A stretch of DNA of 44,571 nucleotides, from the NCBI RefSeq assembly GCF_003385215.1, contig NZ_PQHW01000054.1, forward strand, positions 1-44,571, in the 5' to 3' direction. This document shows, one piece after another, positions 35,147 to 44,294 of this stretch. This stretch comes from Amycolatopsis thermalba. Its GTDB lineage: Bacteria > Actinomycetota > Actinomycetes > Mycobacteriales > Pseudonocardiaceae. Within the stretch, counting starts at the first letter, position 1. Each line of letters opens with the position of its first letter. The position numbers were made by a program, and so were the translations under genes. A model generated the notes under the pieces. The model was not told the DNA's origin. It made no database searches and saw only the letters and a program-made list of their open reading frames with translations.

Positions 35147-36312
35147 CAGCCCAGCATCCTCGCGGCCGTGGCGGCCTGCCGGGCCGCGATCCGGGCGGAC
35201 CACTCCGCGGGGGTCACCTTCGCCTGCTCGTAGAAGGCCAGCTTCCCGGGCAGTTCGCGCACCGGCACGATCTCGACCTCCGGCCCGTCCTCCGGTTTGA
35301 GATCCCGGGACAGCCGCTGCCACCGGATCTGCACGTACCCGCGGCGGTGGCCGGTGCGCTCCAGCCAGTTCGCCACCCCGGGGTCGCGCTCGCTGATGAC
35401 GAACCGCATCTTGCCGTCCGGATCGACGCGCGCCTGGTCCGCGGTGAGGCTCGTCTGGTGGTGGGCGTAGTCCAGCGAGACGTACCACATGCTGCCCAGC
35501 TGGATGCCCTGGTAGGGCGCGTCCGCGCAGCGCGGCACGGTCACGACCATCGCCTGGTCGTCGTCGAGGTCGTAGTGCCCGGCCGAGGAGAACTGCGTGC
35601 TCAGCCCGCCCGGGGTGGCGCGCGGCTCGGTCATCGTGTTGACCGGCAGGTCGAGGTAGAACCACCGGGGGAAGGCCAGGAACGTCCGCAGCCGCGACAG
35701 CAGGATCTTGCCCGCCACGCCGTAGCGCTTGGTCAGCGTGTCCCGGGACAGCGGCGGGGGAGCGGCCCCTTCGGCGCCGGCGCGCCGGATGCGGATCATG
35801 CCGGGGCGTTCGCGTTCCCAGTCGCTGAACACCTCCCGCACGATCAGCATCGCCGAGCCCGGCCCGAGCGGAAAGCGGTTGCGGCCGCTGAGCCCCGGCC
35901 CGAACCGGATCTCGAACCGGCCGTCGTCGCCGATGTCGAACGCCCGGTCGTCGAACGCGGTGAGGCTGTCCGGCACCTCCACCGGCGAGTAGTTGCCGTT
36001 GAGCACCTGGAAACTCAGGTCGGCGGTGGTGCCGCGCTGCCCGGTGACCACGTATTCGGCGTCGTCGCGCAGGTAGGAGTGGAAGTACAGGGTGTCCGGG
36101 TTGTCCAGGCCCATCTTCGTGTACGGGCCGGTGGAGCGGACGAAGAACGGGAAGTCCTTTTCGTAGGCCCAGGCCATCTGCAGCGAGGCGCGGATGCTGC
36201 CGGCGAGGTAGTCCAGGCCCTCGACCAGGTCTTGTTCACTGTCGACGTGCGGGGCCTCGCGGATGATCTTCTCGGCCTCGGCGAGGGCTTCGGCGAACGG
36301 CTGCGTGAGCAC
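35146..36312 (-). CDS. DUF1214-type protein (Rv3531c-like)
   Basis: The protein has 388 aa from GTG 36312, with GGAG just before it. It is soluble with many beta segments (TYLFHSYL-like YFHSYLRDD, GPGLSGRNRF, GSMWYVSLDYAHH). It matches my memory of Rv3531c and DUF1214/DUF1254-type proteins, whose function is unknown. It starts directly after the palindrome at 36323-36336 and overlaps the SDR gene, so it is the first gene under that internal operator. Confidence 0.7.
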   Translation of the reverse strand: MLTQPFAEALAEAEKIIREAPHVDSEQDLVEGLDYLAGSIRASLQMAWAYEKDFPFFVRSTGPYTKMGLDNPDTLYFHSYLRDDAEYVVTGQRGTTADLSFQVLNGNYSPVEVPDSLTAFDDRAFDIGDDGRFEIRFGPGLSGRNRFPLGPGSAMLIVREVFSDWERERPGMIRIRRAGAEGAAPPPLSRDTLTKRYGVAGKILLSRLRTFLAFPRWFYLDLPVNTMTEPRATPGGLSTQFSSAGHYDLDDDQAMVVTVPRCADAPYQGIQLGSMWYVSLDYAHHQTSLTADQARVDPDGKMRFVISERDPGVANWLERTGHRRGYVQIRWQRLSRDLKPEDGPEVEIVPVRELPGKLAFYEQAKVTPAEWSARIAARQAATAARMLG

Positions 36313-36322
36313 CGGCGACTCC

Positions 36323-36336
36323 TAGAACGGGTTCTA
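36323..36336. promoter_or_regulatory. KstR-like operator 1
   Basis: TAGAACGGGTTCTA has perfect 6-bp arms and fits the KstR consensus TnnAACnnGTTnnA. It overlaps the SnoaL stop codon and lies 11 bp before the GTG of the Rv3531c-like gene. Confidence 0.7.
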
Positions 36337-36813
36337 TGCGGACGGGACGGCCCACCGGTTCGCGGTGAGCCGGAAGCTCTTCAGGTCCGCCAGCGACAGC
36401 ATCGCCTCGTAGGTGCGGACGTAGCCGGTGTGCGCGATCCGCCAGACGCCGTCGGCCTCTCGCCGGTAGCGGTCCTCGTAGAACGCGGCGCCGATGATCG
36501 CGACGTCGTGCTCGGTGGCGATCACCTGGTCCTGGAACGCCCACGTGCCGGTCGCGGTGTCGCCGTCCACGTCGATCTCCGGCTGCGTGGCCAGGTGCAC
36601 CGTGATGATCTCCGGGCCCAGGCGGGTCCGCAGGAAGTCCACGATCGCGGCGCGGCCGGACAGCCGGATCGGGTCGCCGTAGGTGGGGGTGCCGTAGTCG
36701 GCCGTGGCGTCTTCGGTGAAGGTTCCGCCGATCTCGTCCCAGCGTTTGAGGTCGACGCAGCGCAGGTACGCGTGCTTGGTCCGGCGGATCGCCTCGATCG
36801 CGGCAAGGTCCAT
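36334..36813 (-). CDS. SnoaL-like (NTF2-fold) protein
   Basis: The protein has 159 aa from ATG 36813; ATG 36825 is an alternative with little to choose between them. The start MDLAAIEAIRRTKHAYLRC and WDEIGGTFTEDATADYGT, then RYRREADGVWRIAHTGY, are typical of SnoaL_4-type proteins, which include hydratases and isomerases of polycyclic substrates. It is the first gene of the leftward operon and divergent from cysD across operator 2. Confidence 0.8.
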   Translation of the reverse strand: MDLAAIEAIRRTKHAYLRCVDLKRWDEIGGTFTEDATADYGTPTYGDPIRLSGRAAIVDFLRTRLGPEIITVHLATQPEIDVDGDTATGTWAFQDQVIATEHDVAIIGAAFYEDRYRREADGVWRIAHTGYVRTYEAMLSLADLKSFRLTANRWAVPSA

Positions 36814-36847
36814 GCGCACCAGCATGCTCGCCCGGTTGACCGCTGGC

Positions 36848-36865
36848 AAGAACGTGTTCTAATTT
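36848..36865. promoter_or_regulatory. KstR-like operator 2 with the cysD -10 box
   Basis: AAGAACGTGTTCTA (36848-36861) on the reverse strand reads TAGAACACGTTCTT, 13 of 14 bases of the mycobacterial KstR site as I recall it (TAGAACACGTTCTA). TAATTT (36860-36865) is a -10 box 6 bp before GTG 36872, implying a leaderless cysD message. A bound repressor would cover both promoters. Confidence 0.7.
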
Positions 36866-36871
36866 TTCCCG

Positions 36872-37783
36872 GTGACCACGCTCTACGAGCTGTCCCACCT
36901 CGAACTGCTCGAGGCGGAGTCGGTGCACGTCTTCCGCGAGGTGGCGGCCACCTTCGAGCACCCGGTGCTGCTGTTCTCCGGCGGCAAGGACTCCGTGGTC
37001 ATGCTCGCGCTGGCGGCGAAGGCGTTCTGGCCGGCGCCGCTGCCGTTTCCGGTGCTGCACGTCGACACCGGCCACAACTTCGACGAGGTGATCGCCTTCC
37101 GCGACCGGGTGGTGGACCGGATGGGCCTGCGGCTGCACGTCGCGCGCGTGCAGGACGACATCGACGCCGGCCGCGTCACCGAGGACACCGGCCCGCGCGC
37201 GTCCCGGAACCGCCTGCAGACCGTCACGCTGCTGCGGGCGATCCGCGAGGGCGGGTTCGACGCGGTGTTCGGCGGCGCCCGCCGCGACGAGGAGAAGGCC
37301 CGCGCCAAGGAGCGTGTGTTCAGCTTCCGCGACGAGTTCGGCCAGTGGGACCCGCGCAACCAGCGGCCGGAGCTGTGGAACCTCTACAACGGGCGGCACC
37401 GCCGGGGCGAGCACATCCGCGTGTTCCCGCTGTCGAACTGGACCGAGCTGGACATCTGGTCCTACATCGCGGCCGAGCGCATCGAGCTGCCGCCGATCTA
37501 CTACGCGCACCGCCGCCCGGTGGTGCAGCGCGACGGGATGCTGCTGGCGCACACCGGGTTCCTCCGGTTGCTGGACGGCGAGGAGCCCTATGAGGCGACC
37601 GTGCGGTTCCGCACCGTCGGGGACGCCACCTGCACCGGCTGCGTGGAAAGCACGGCGAGCACTCCCGCGGAGGTCGTCGCCGAGGTGGCCGCCACGCGGG
37701 TGACCGAGCGCGGCGCGACCCGCGCCGACGACCGGATCTCCGAGGCCGGCATGGAGGACCGCAAGAAGGAGGGCTACTTCTGA
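36872..37783 (+). CDS. cysD: Sulfate adenylyltransferase small subunit
   Basis: The protein has 303 aa. The PP-loop is [37 protein letters not shown] and the C-terminal [11 protein letters not shown] are all CysD hallmarks. With CysN it makes APS from ATP and sulfate. It overlaps cysNC by one base (TGATG). No assimilatory APS/PAPS reductase or sulfite reductase lies in the window, which with the neighbouring sulfotransferase suggests that the product serves sulfation. Confidence 0.93.
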   Translation: MTTLYELSHLELLEAESVHVFREVAATFEHPVLLFSGGKDSVVMLALAAKAFWPAPLPFPVLHVDTGHNFDEVIAFRDRVVDRMGLRLHVARVQDDIDAGRVTEDTGPRASRNRLQTVTLLRAIREGGFDAVFGGARRDEEKARAKERVFSFRDEFGQWDPRNQRPELWNLYNGRHRRGEHIRVFPLSNWTELDIWSYIAAERIELPPIYYAHRRPVVQRDGMLLAHTGFLRLLDGEEPYEATVRFRTVGDATCTGCVESTASTPAEVVAEVAATRVTERGATRADDRISEAGMEDRKKEGYF

Positions 37784-39615
37784 TGCCCCAGCTCCTGCGC
37801 CTGGCCACGGCCGGCAGCGTGGACGACGGCAAGTCCACGCTCATCGGGCGGCTGCTGTTCGACTCCAAGTCGCTGTTCACCGACCAGCTCGCCGCCGTCG
37901 AGCGGGCGAGCAGGCAGCGCGGCGAGGACTACCCGAACCTGGCGCTGCTCACCGACGGCCTGCGCGCCGAACGCGAGCAGGGCATCACGATCGACGTCGC
38001 CTACCGCTACTTCGCCACGCCGCGGCGGAAGTTCGTCATCGCCGACACCCCGGGCCACATCCAGTACACGCGCAACATGGTCACCGGAGCGTCCACAGCG
38101 GACCTCGCGCTGATCCTGGTGGACGCGCGCAAGGGGGTGCTCCAGCAGTCGCGACGGCACGCGTTCCTGGCTTCGCTGCTGGGAATCCCGCACCTGGTGC
38201 TGTGCGTGAACAAGATGGACCTGGTGGGCTGGTCGCGGGAGCGGTTCTCCGAGATCCGCGAGGACTTCCGCCGGTTCGCGATGAAGCTGGACGTGGCGGA
38301 CCTGTCGTTCATCCCGCTGTCCGCGCTGCACGGCGACAACGTGGTGCACCGGTCGGCGAGCATGCCCTGGTACGAGGGCACGTCGCTGCTGCACCACCTG
38401 GAGGAGGTGCACGTCGCCTCCGACCGGAACCTGATCGACGCGCGGCTGCCGGTGCAGTACGTGATCCGCCAGGCGGGGCGGGATTTCCGCGGCTACGCCG
38501 GCACGGTGGCGGGCGGGGTGTTCAAGCCGGGGGACGAGGTGGTGGTGTCGCCGTCCGGGCTGTCCAGCCGGGTGGCCGCGATCTGGGGGCCGGGCGGGAT
38601 GCCGGTCACCGAGGCGTTCCCGCCGCAGGCGGTGACGGTGCAGCTGACCGGGGAGCTGGACGTCGGCCGCGGCGACCTGATCTGCCGCCCGGCGAACCGG
38701 CCGCACACCGGGCCGGACCTGGACGCGATGGTGTGCTGGCTCGCCGAATCCGGTTCGCTGGCACCGGGCGCGACGTACACGATCCGGCACACCACGGCGG
38801 AGACGACCGCGGCGGTGCAGAAGCTGGACTACCGGCTGGACGTGGACACGTTGCACCGCGAGGAGTCGGCGACGTCGCTGGCGCTGAACGAGATCGGGCG
38901 GGTGCAGCTGCGGACCCGGAAGCCGTTGCTGTTCGACGCCTACCGGCGCAACCGGGCCACCGGCAGCTTCATCCTGGTCGACGACACGACGGGGAACACG
39001 GTGGCGGCGGGGATGATCACCGGACCGGCGCTGCCCGCGTCCCGGGTGGTGTGGCACGCGGCGGCGGTCGGCCGGGAGGAGCGGGCGACGCGGGGGCTGA
39101 CGGTGTGGCTGACCGGGTTGTCGGCGTCGGGGAAGTCGACGATCGCGGTGGAGCTGGAGCGGCGCCTGGTGGCGGCGGGGCGGCCGGCGTACCTGCTGGA
39201 CGGGGACAACCTGCGGCACGGGCTGAACGCCGACCTCGGGTTCGGCGCCGCGGACCGGGCGGAGAACGTGCGGCGGGTCGGGGAGGTGGCGCGCCTGTTC
39301 GCCGACGCCGGGGTGGTGGCGGTGGCGTCGCTGATCAGCCCGTACCGCGCGGACCGGGCGCAGGTGCGGGAGGTACACGAGCGGGCCGGGTTGCCGTTCC
39401 TGGAGGTGTTCGTGGACACGCCGCTGGAGGTGTGCGAGGCGCGCGACCCGAAGGGGATGTACGCGAAGGCGCGGGCGGGGGAGATCCGCGGGTTCACCGG
39501 CATCGACGATCCGTACGAGGCGCCGGTGGCGCCGGATCTGGTGGTGCGGCCGGGCGATCCCGATCCGGTGGCGCGGATCCTGACCCTGGTGAACGGGAGT
39601 GTGCTGTGGGCGTGA
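37783..39615 (+). CDS. cysNC: Sulfate adenylyltransferase GTPase subunit/APS kinase fusion
   Basis: The protein has 610 aa. Residues 1-430 are the GTPase Cys[10 protein letters not shown] at about 11, DTPGH near 88 and NKMD near 144. Residues about 440-610 are the APS kinase: [15 protein letters not shown], then [15 protein letters not shown] and [10 protein letters not shown]. The fusion yields PAPS directly from sulfate. The final GTG of the gene overlaps the start of the PPOX gene. Confidence 0.93.
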   Translation: MPQLLRLATAGSVDDGKSTLIGRLLFDSKSLFTDQLAAVERASRQRGEDYPNLALLTDGLRAEREQGITIDVAYRYFATPRRKFVIADTPGHIQYTRNMVTGASTADLALILVDARKGVLQQSRRHAFLASLLGIPHLVLCVNKMDLVGWSRERFSEIREDFRRFAMKLDVADLSFIPLSALHGDNVVHRSASMPWYEGTSLLHHLEEVHVASDRNLIDARLPVQYVIRQAGRDFRGYAGTVAGGVFKPGDEVVVSPSGLSSRVAAIWGPGGMPVTEAFPPQAVTVQLTGELDVGRGDLICRPANRPHTGPDLDAMVCWLAESGSLAPGATYTIRHTTAETTAAVQKLDYRLDVDTLHREESATSLALNEIGRVQLRTRKPLLFDAYRRNRATGSFILVDDTTGNTVAAGMITGPALPASRVVWHAAAVGREERATRGLTVWLTGLSASGKSTIAVELERRLVAAGRPAYLLDGDNLRHGLNADLGFGAADRAENVRRVGEVARLFADAGVVAVASLISPYRADRAQVREVHERAGLPFLEVFVDTPLEVCEARDPKGMYAKARAGEIRGFTGIDDPYEAPVAPDLVVRPGDPDPVARILTLVNGSVLWA

Positions 39616-40109
39616 ACCAGCGGGCCGGGATCCGCATGACTCCGGAGGAGATCGCGGCGTTCGTGGCGGGCAGCCGGACGGCGACGATCGCGACGGTGGG
39701 GCCCGACGGCACGCCGCACCTGGTGGCGATGTGGTTCGCCGTGCTGGACGGGGCGATCTGGCTGGAGACGAAGGCGAAGTCGCAGAAGGCGGTGAACCTG
39801 CGCCGCGACCCGCGCATCACGGTGCTGCTGGAGGACGGCCAGACGTACGACGCGCTGCGGGGCGTGTCGATCGAGGGGCACGGGGTGATCAGCGAGGACC
39901 CGGACGAGGTGTGGGCCGTCGGGGTGAACGTGTTCGAGCGGTACTACGGGCCGTACAGCGAGGAGCTGCGCCCGGCGGTGGAGATGATGCTGCGGAAGCG
40001 GGTGGTGGTGCGGGTGGACCCGGTGCGGGTGCGCTCGTGGGACCACCGCAAACTCGGCCTGGACCCGATGCCACTGGGCGGAACGACCGCCGGAGGGGTG
40101 GCGCGGTAG
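39612..40109 (+). CDS. PPOX-class flavin/F420-dependent protein
   Basis: The protein has 165 aa from GTG 39612 (GTGA overlap with the cysNC stop); ATG 39636 is an alternative. It has the split-barrel pattern: [36 protein letters not shown] and [11 protein letters not shown]. Family members bind FMN or F420 and reduce small molecules. As third gene of the KstR-like unit it may act on a steroid or its product. Confidence 0.8.
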   Translation: MNQRAGIRMTPEEIAAFVAGSRTATIATVGPDGTPHLVAMWFAVLDGAIWLETKAKSQKAVNLRRDPRITVLLEDGQTYDALRGVSIEGHGVISEDPDEVWAVGVNVFERYYGPYSEELRPAVEMMLRKRVVVRVDPVRVRSWDHRKLGLDPMPLGGTTAGGVAR

Positions 40110-40245
40110 CGACTGGGGCCGCCGCCGTGGCGCGAGCCCGCACCGCTGCGCTGGGCGAGTGCCGCGCCACTGCGCTGGGGCGCGCCACTGCCTTGCAGGG
40201 TGTCTGCGCACGCCGTGCGCTCCGGTGGGATGCGCCCTGCGCCCC

Positions 40246-41037
40246 TCAGTCCTCGCGCAGCTTGCTTCGCAGCGCGGCCGCGTCCGCCTCGCCGAAGTTG
40301 TGCGCCTCCAGCCATCGCAGCACGCCGCCGTAGCGGTTGCCGACCTCGGTCAGGAACAGCTCCATCGTCTTCGGCTTGGGGCGGTGGTCCTCGTCGTCCG
40401 GGCGTTTGTCCAGGTCCGGCGCGTATGTGGGCGAGGCGCGCAGCCGGTCCAGGATCGCGCGGATCCGCTCACCGCTCGCGGCGTAATCGGCGATCACCGC
40501 TTCCCGCCGCACACCCGCGACCGTCAGCGCGAACGCCGTCACCACCCCGGTGCGATCCTTGCCCGCCGCGCAGTGCACCAGCGCCGCCCCCGGCGCCGCG
40601 GCGATCGTGCGCAGCGCGCCCACGATGCTGTCCGGCCGGTCCTCCAGGTACCCCAGGTACAGCGCGGTCATCACGTCGTCCGGAAAGCGCTCCAGCGTCC
40701 GCTGCCTGCGGCTCGCGTAGAGCGCGTCCCCCACGTCCTCGGCGGCGGCGTCGGTCGCCGTGCCGCTCTCCGGCAGCACCGAGAAGTGGTGGTGCCGCAC
40801 CGACTCGACGCTCCGCAGCGGCCCGGGGCCCTCCTGCGTCACCTCGGGCGTGCCCCGCAGGTCGACCACCGTCGTCAGGCCCAGGTCCTCCACCAGCACC
40901 TTGACGTCCCGGGGCGTGAGCCCCTGCAGGTTGTCCGACCGCAGCAGCCGCCGCGGCGCGATCGTGCCGCCGTCCTCGGTCGGCAGGCCACCGACGTCGC
41001 GGGCGTTGGCCGCCCCCTCCAGTTCCAGCCAGTGCAT
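40246..41037 (-). CDS. Tyrosine/serine protein phosphatase
   Basis: The protein has 263 aa from ATG 41037 (GGGGG just upstream); GTG 41052 is also in frame. The signature is ALVHCAAGKDRTGVV (HCxxGKDRT), with NARDVGGLPT at the N terminus and VVDLRGTPE. It is the Y_phosphatase3 type, as in PtpB of mycobacteria, which also acts on lipid phosphates. There is no signal peptide. It stands alone here. Confidence 0.85.
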   Translation of the reverse strand: MHWLELEGAANARDVGGLPTEDGGTIAPRRLLRSDNLQGLTPRDVKVLVEDLGLTTVVDLRGTPEVTQEGPGPLRSVESVRHHHFSVLPESGTATDAAAEDVGDALYASRRQRTLERFPDDVMTALYLGYLEDRPDSIVGALRTIAAAPGAALVHCAAGKDRTGVVTAFALTVAGVRREAVIADYAASGERIRAILDRLRASPTYAPDLDKRPDDEDHRPKPKTMELFLTEVGNRYGGVLRWLEAHNFGEADAAALRSKLRED

Positions 41038-41216
41038 GCCCCCATCGTTCACCGCGCCGCCGATCCCGCCAAGGGCCGCGCCCGGTCACCGCGCCCGGCG
41101 GGCGACGGGAACGCGGGCCGCCACAACCACCGCCACCAGCCCGGCATCCCGCGGCGCGCGGCGATCCGGGCGCGTCTATGAGGTAGATCACCACGCTTCG
41201 AGCGCGGGCAGCCGGG

Positions 41217-41819
41217 TCAGTCCGCCGGCGGCCCGTCCAGCAGCAGCCCGACCTGTTCCACGAGCAGCGGAGCCTCGGCGGCGGCCTCGAAGCCGCCGCC
41301 CGCGGTCCGGCCGGCGAACCCGTCGATGAGCAGCATGATCCAGACGGCGAGCCGGTCGGCGGGAAGGTCGGTCCGCACCTCGCCCGCGTGCTGAGCCTCC
41401 GCGACGACCTCCCGGAGCGCGGCGCGGAGGGTGTCTTCGTCGGCCCGGAGCGCGGCCGCGATGTCCGGGTGGGACGTCAGCCCGCCGACGACCGTGATGA
41501 AGCCCGCTGCCCGGGGGTCGGCCAGGTCGGCGACCGCGTGGCCGACGTAGCCGAGGATGACCTGCCGCGCCGGGGTCCCGGGTTCGCGCGCGGCGAAGAA
41601 CCGGCGCGTCTCCTCGGTGCCCTCCTCGAGGATCGCCACCAGCAGCGAGTCCTTCGTCGGGAAGTGGTGGAAGAACGTGCCCGACCCGATTCCGGCGATC
41701 CGGCAGATTTCCGCGGTCGTGGCACCGGCGTACCCGTGCAAGGCGAACGCGGTGAGCGCCGCGTCGATGATCTGCAGCCGCCGGGCTCGCCGTCGCACCG
41801 GATCGATGGGGCGTGGCAT
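41217..41819 (-). CDS. TetR-family regulator
   Basis: The protein has 200 aa. The N-terminal HTH is clear: RLQIIDAALTAFALHGYAGA, then TTAEICRIAGIGSGTFFHHF. The C-terminal part is the usual helical ligand domain. It is divergent from the membrane-protein gene at 41887, with a perfect palindrome between them, so it probably represses itself and that gene. Confidence 0.88.
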   Translation of the reverse strand: MPRPIDPVRRRARRLQIIDAALTAFALHGYAGATTAEICRIAGIGSGTFFHHFPTKDSLLVAILEEGTEETRRFFAAREPGTPARQVILGYVGHAVADLADPRAAGFITVVGGLTSHPDIAAALRADEDTLRAALREVVAEAQHAGEVRTDLPADRLAVWIMLLIDGFAGRTAGGGFEAAAEAPLLVEQVGLLLDGPPAD

Positions 41820-41838
41820 GACCCCATCCTAGTTAGTG

Positions 41839-41850
41839 GAGTAGCTACTC
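41839..41850. promoter_or_regulatory. TetR-type operator
   Basis: GAGTAGCTACTC is a perfect 12-bp palindrome, flanked symmetrically by TTA and TAA. It lies 20 bp from the TetR start and 37 bp from the gene at 41887. Confidence 0.55.
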
Positions 41851-41886
41851 TGTTAATGTCTCCCCGTCGGCGGAAAGGGGAGCACG

Positions 41887-42582
41887 ATGCCGGAGTCAGG
41901 GCGCGTTCTGCGCGTCTCCCGGGCCCTGGTCGCGGGGATCGCGCTGGCCGGGCTGCCGCTCGGCGCCGGCGCGGCGCTCCTGGTGCGGCCGGTCACCGGC
42001 TGGGTGATCGGCCTGTTCGGCGCGGCTCCGGGGCCGTTGCGCCTGCTGGCCCGCGTGCCGGTGCCCTGGCTGGTGGCCGGTGGTGCCGCCGCCGGCCTGG
42101 TCGCCACGGCGTTGCTCGCCGCGCGGGTCCTGGCGGAGACCACCGCGGTGGAGATCACGGGGCGGGGCGTGACCGTCGAGCGGGACGGCTCCCGCGTGTT
42201 CGTCGCGCGTGAGCGGATCGCGGCGGTCTACACCGACCCGCGGGATCTCGTGCTGCGCGGCGCGGACGGGCGGGAGCTGTTGCGCCGCGAGGCCGACATC
42301 GGCGCCCGTCGTCTCGCGGCGGCCTTCGCGGCCGCCGGCTATCCCTGGCGCGGCACCCGGGACCCGGACGAGGACCGGTTCCGGCCCTGGGTGGACGGCA
42401 CGCCGGACCTGCCGGCCGAGGTGCACGACCTGCTCCGGCGACGCGAACGGGCGCTGCGCGACGGCGAGGCCGGCACCGCGGTGGCGCTCCGCGACCAGAT
42501 CCAGGACCTCGGCGTCGTGGTGCGTGAGCGACGAGCGCACCACGACCAGCAGTGGCGTCCGGCCGCGGCGAAAACGCGGTGA
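41887..42582 (+). CDS. Membrane protein, YqeB-like
   Basis: The protein has 231 aa from ATG 41887 (AAGGGGAG upstream). It has two membrane helices (ALVAGIALAGLPLGAGAALLV and PVPWLVAGGAAAGLVATALL), then a cytoplasmic PH-like part (AVEITGRGVTVERDGSRVFV) and a helical tail (LRRRERALRDGEAGTAVALR). It resembles YqeB-type proteins of unknown role. It probably answers to the divergent TetR. Confidence 0.7.
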   Translation: MPESGRVLRVSRALVAGIALAGLPLGAGAALLVRPVTGWVIGLFGAAPGPLRLLARVPVPWLVAGGAAAGLVATALLAARVLAETTAVEITGRGVTVERDGSRVFVARERIAAVYTDPRDLVLRGADGRELLRREADIGARRLAAAFAAAGYPWRGTRDPDEDRFRPWVDGTPDLPAEVHDLLRRRERALRDGEAGTAVALRDQIQDLGVVVRERRAHHDQQWRPAAAKTR

Positions 42583-42602
42583 CCACCGCCCGGGTGGCCG
42601 GT

Positions 42603-42608
42603 TAGCGT
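42603..42608 (+). promoter_or_regulatory. -10 box of a leaderless transcript
   Basis: TAGCGT ends 6 bp before ATG 42615, the spacing seen for leaderless actinobacterial messages. No ribosome site precedes the gene. Confidence 0.5.
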
Positions 42609-42614
42609 CCGGGC

Positions 42615-43628
42615 ATGCGCACAGCCTTCGGAGCCGATTTCGACGTCCCCACCGGGTACCTGAACACCCCGAGCATCGGGATCCCGCCCGCGGCGGTGGC
42701 CGACGCGGTGGCGGCGTCCGTCGAAGCCTGGCGCACCGGCGGCAACCAGCCGGGCGACTTCGAGCCGCTCGTCGCGCGGGCGCGGGAGTCGTTCGCGCGT
42801 CTCGTCGGCGTGCCGTCCGGCCGGATCGCGATCGGCTCGACCGTGTCCCAGCTGCTCGCGAGCGTCGCGGCCGGGCTGCCCGAAGGCGCCCGGGTGCTCA
42901 CCGCGGCCGGGGAGTTCACCAGCACCACGTTCCCGTTCGCCGCCCGGGGCGCGCGGATCACCGAGGTGCGCCTCGCCGAGCTGCCCGGCGCCGTGCGCGG
43001 GCACGACCTGGTGACCGTCAGCGTCGCGCAGTCCGCGGACGGGGCGCTGGTGGACCTCGGCGCGCTGCGCGCCGAAGCCGAAGCCGCGGGCGTCCCGGTC
43101 GTCCTCGACGCGACCCAGGCCGCCGGCTGGATGCCCCTGGACCTGGAGTGGGCCGACTGGGTGGTGGCCGCCGGGTACAAGTGGCTGATGTCCCCGCGCG
43201 GCTGCGCCTGGCTGGCGGTGCACCCGCGCGTCGCCGAGCGGACGGTGCCGGTTTCGGCCAACTGGTACGCGGGCGAGGACCCGTGGCAGACCACCTACGG
43301 CATGCCGCTGCGCCTGGCCGGGGGTGCGCGCCGCGTTGACCTGTCCCCGGTGTGGTTCGCGCACGCCGGCGCCGCGGTGGCCCTGCCGTACCTGGCGTCG
43401 CTGGACCTGGCGGCGGTGCGCGCGCACAACGTCGAGCTGGCCGACGCCCTGCTGACCCGGCTCGGCCTGCCCGGACGCGGCAGCGCGATCGTGGCGCTGG
43501 CGGCCGACCCGGCCGCGCTCACCCGGGCAGGGGTCACGGCCAGCGTCCGCGCGGGCAAGGCGCGGGTCGGCTTCCACCTCTACAACACCGAAGACGACGT
43601 CGAACGGGTTCTGGACGCGTTGCGGTGA
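42615..43628 (+). CDS. Class V aminotransferase/cysteine-desulfurase-like protein
   Basis: The protein has 337 aa. The PLP lysine is in VVAAGYKWLMSPRG; VVLDATQAAGWMPLD precedes it and TVSQLLASVAAGL forms the cofactor cup. It is shorter than the usual 370-400 aa, with a compact N terminus. Ergothioneine or cysteine-desulfurase-like relatives exist, but the reaction cannot be set. Confidence 0.8.
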   Translation: MRTAFGADFDVPTGYLNTPSIGIPPAAVADAVAASVEAWRTGGNQPGDFEPLVARARESFARLVGVPSGRIAIGSTVSQLLASVAAGLPEGARVLTAAGEFTSTTFPFAARGARITEVRLAELPGAVRGHDLVTVSVAQSADGALVDLGALRAEAEAAGVPVVLDATQAAGWMPLDLEWADWVVAAGYKWLMSPRGCAWLAVHPRVAERTVPVSANWYAGEDPWQTTYGMPLRLAGGARRVDLSPVWFAHAGAAVALPYLASLDLAAVRAHNVELADALLTRLGLPGRGSAIVALAADPAALTRAGVTASVRAGKARVGFHLYNTEDDVERVLDALR

Positions 43629-43661
43629 GTCACCCGGAGGAGTGAGCTACGGTGTCCCTCC

Positions 43662-44294
43662 GTGGTTGGTGCGCAGTTCCCTCCCGGTCGCGGTGACACC
43701 GCGCCGCTGCCCCGCATCCCGGCCGAACCGTCGCCGCCCCGGCGCGCCCCGGTGCTGAAGATCGCCGGGCTGGTGGCCGTCGCGGTCGTGGCGGGGCTGG
43801 TGTGGTGGCTGGTGCGTGGCGGCTCCGCCGAGGAGGCCCCGCCGGCGGCGCAGGCCCCGGCCAAGGAGTTCCAGTTCACCGTCACCGAGGGCCCGGTGGC
43901 CGCGACCGACTGCGCCGCGAACTCGTATTCGCAGGTCAAGCAGTTCTTCGCGGAGCACCCGTGCCAGCGGCTGTCGCGCGCCCTGTACACGACCGCCAGC
44001 GGCGCCTCGCGCGCGCTGGTGTCGGTCGCGGTGGTCACCATGGCCACCCCGGAGGAGGCGCAGCAGCTCAAGAAGCTCGCCGACACCGACGGCACCGGCA
44101 ACGTCAACGACCTCGTGCGGGACGGCACCGCGAAGATCCCCGGCGCGCCGAAACTCGCCGGCGGCGACTACCTGTCCCGGGTGACGGGCAGCTCGGTGAC
44201 CATCGTGCTGTCCGCGTTCTTCGACGGCCACTCCGACGAGGCCACGCTGCAGCGCATCAGCAAGGAGGCCCTCGACCTGGCGCCGGGGGCCTAG
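43662..44294 (+). CDS. Membrane-anchored protein, stop codon made by an IS
   Basis: The protein has 210 aa from GTG 43662; TACGGT lies 8 bp upstream. A proline-rich cytoplasmic tail precedes one membrane helix (IAGLVAVAVVAGLVWWLV). The outer domain has two cysteines (ATDCAAN, HPCQRL) that may pair. I recognise no family. The stop TAG is made of TA plus the first base of the IS630-type element, so the original C terminus may have been longer. Confidence 0.75.
   Translation: MVGAQFPPGRGDTAPLPRIPAEPSPPRRAPVLKIAGLVAVAVVAGLVWWLVRGGSAEEAPPAAQAPAKEFQFTVTEGPVAATDCAANSYSQVKQFFAEHPCQRLSRALYTTASGASRALVSVAVVTMATPEEAQQLKKLADTDGTGNVNDLVRDGTAKIPGAPKLAGGDYLSRVTGSSVTIVLSAFFDGHSDEATLQRISKEALDLAPGA

Noticed and set aside
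36872-39615. cysD-cysNC as ordinary sulfate assimilation
   Set aside because: Possible, but no reductase genes are adjacent, and the shared operator and sulfotransferase favour PAPS for sulfation. Not excluded.
40110-40245. Short repeated GCGCCACTGC blocks
   Set aside because: A small GC-rich spacer with imperfect repeats, too short and irregular to call.
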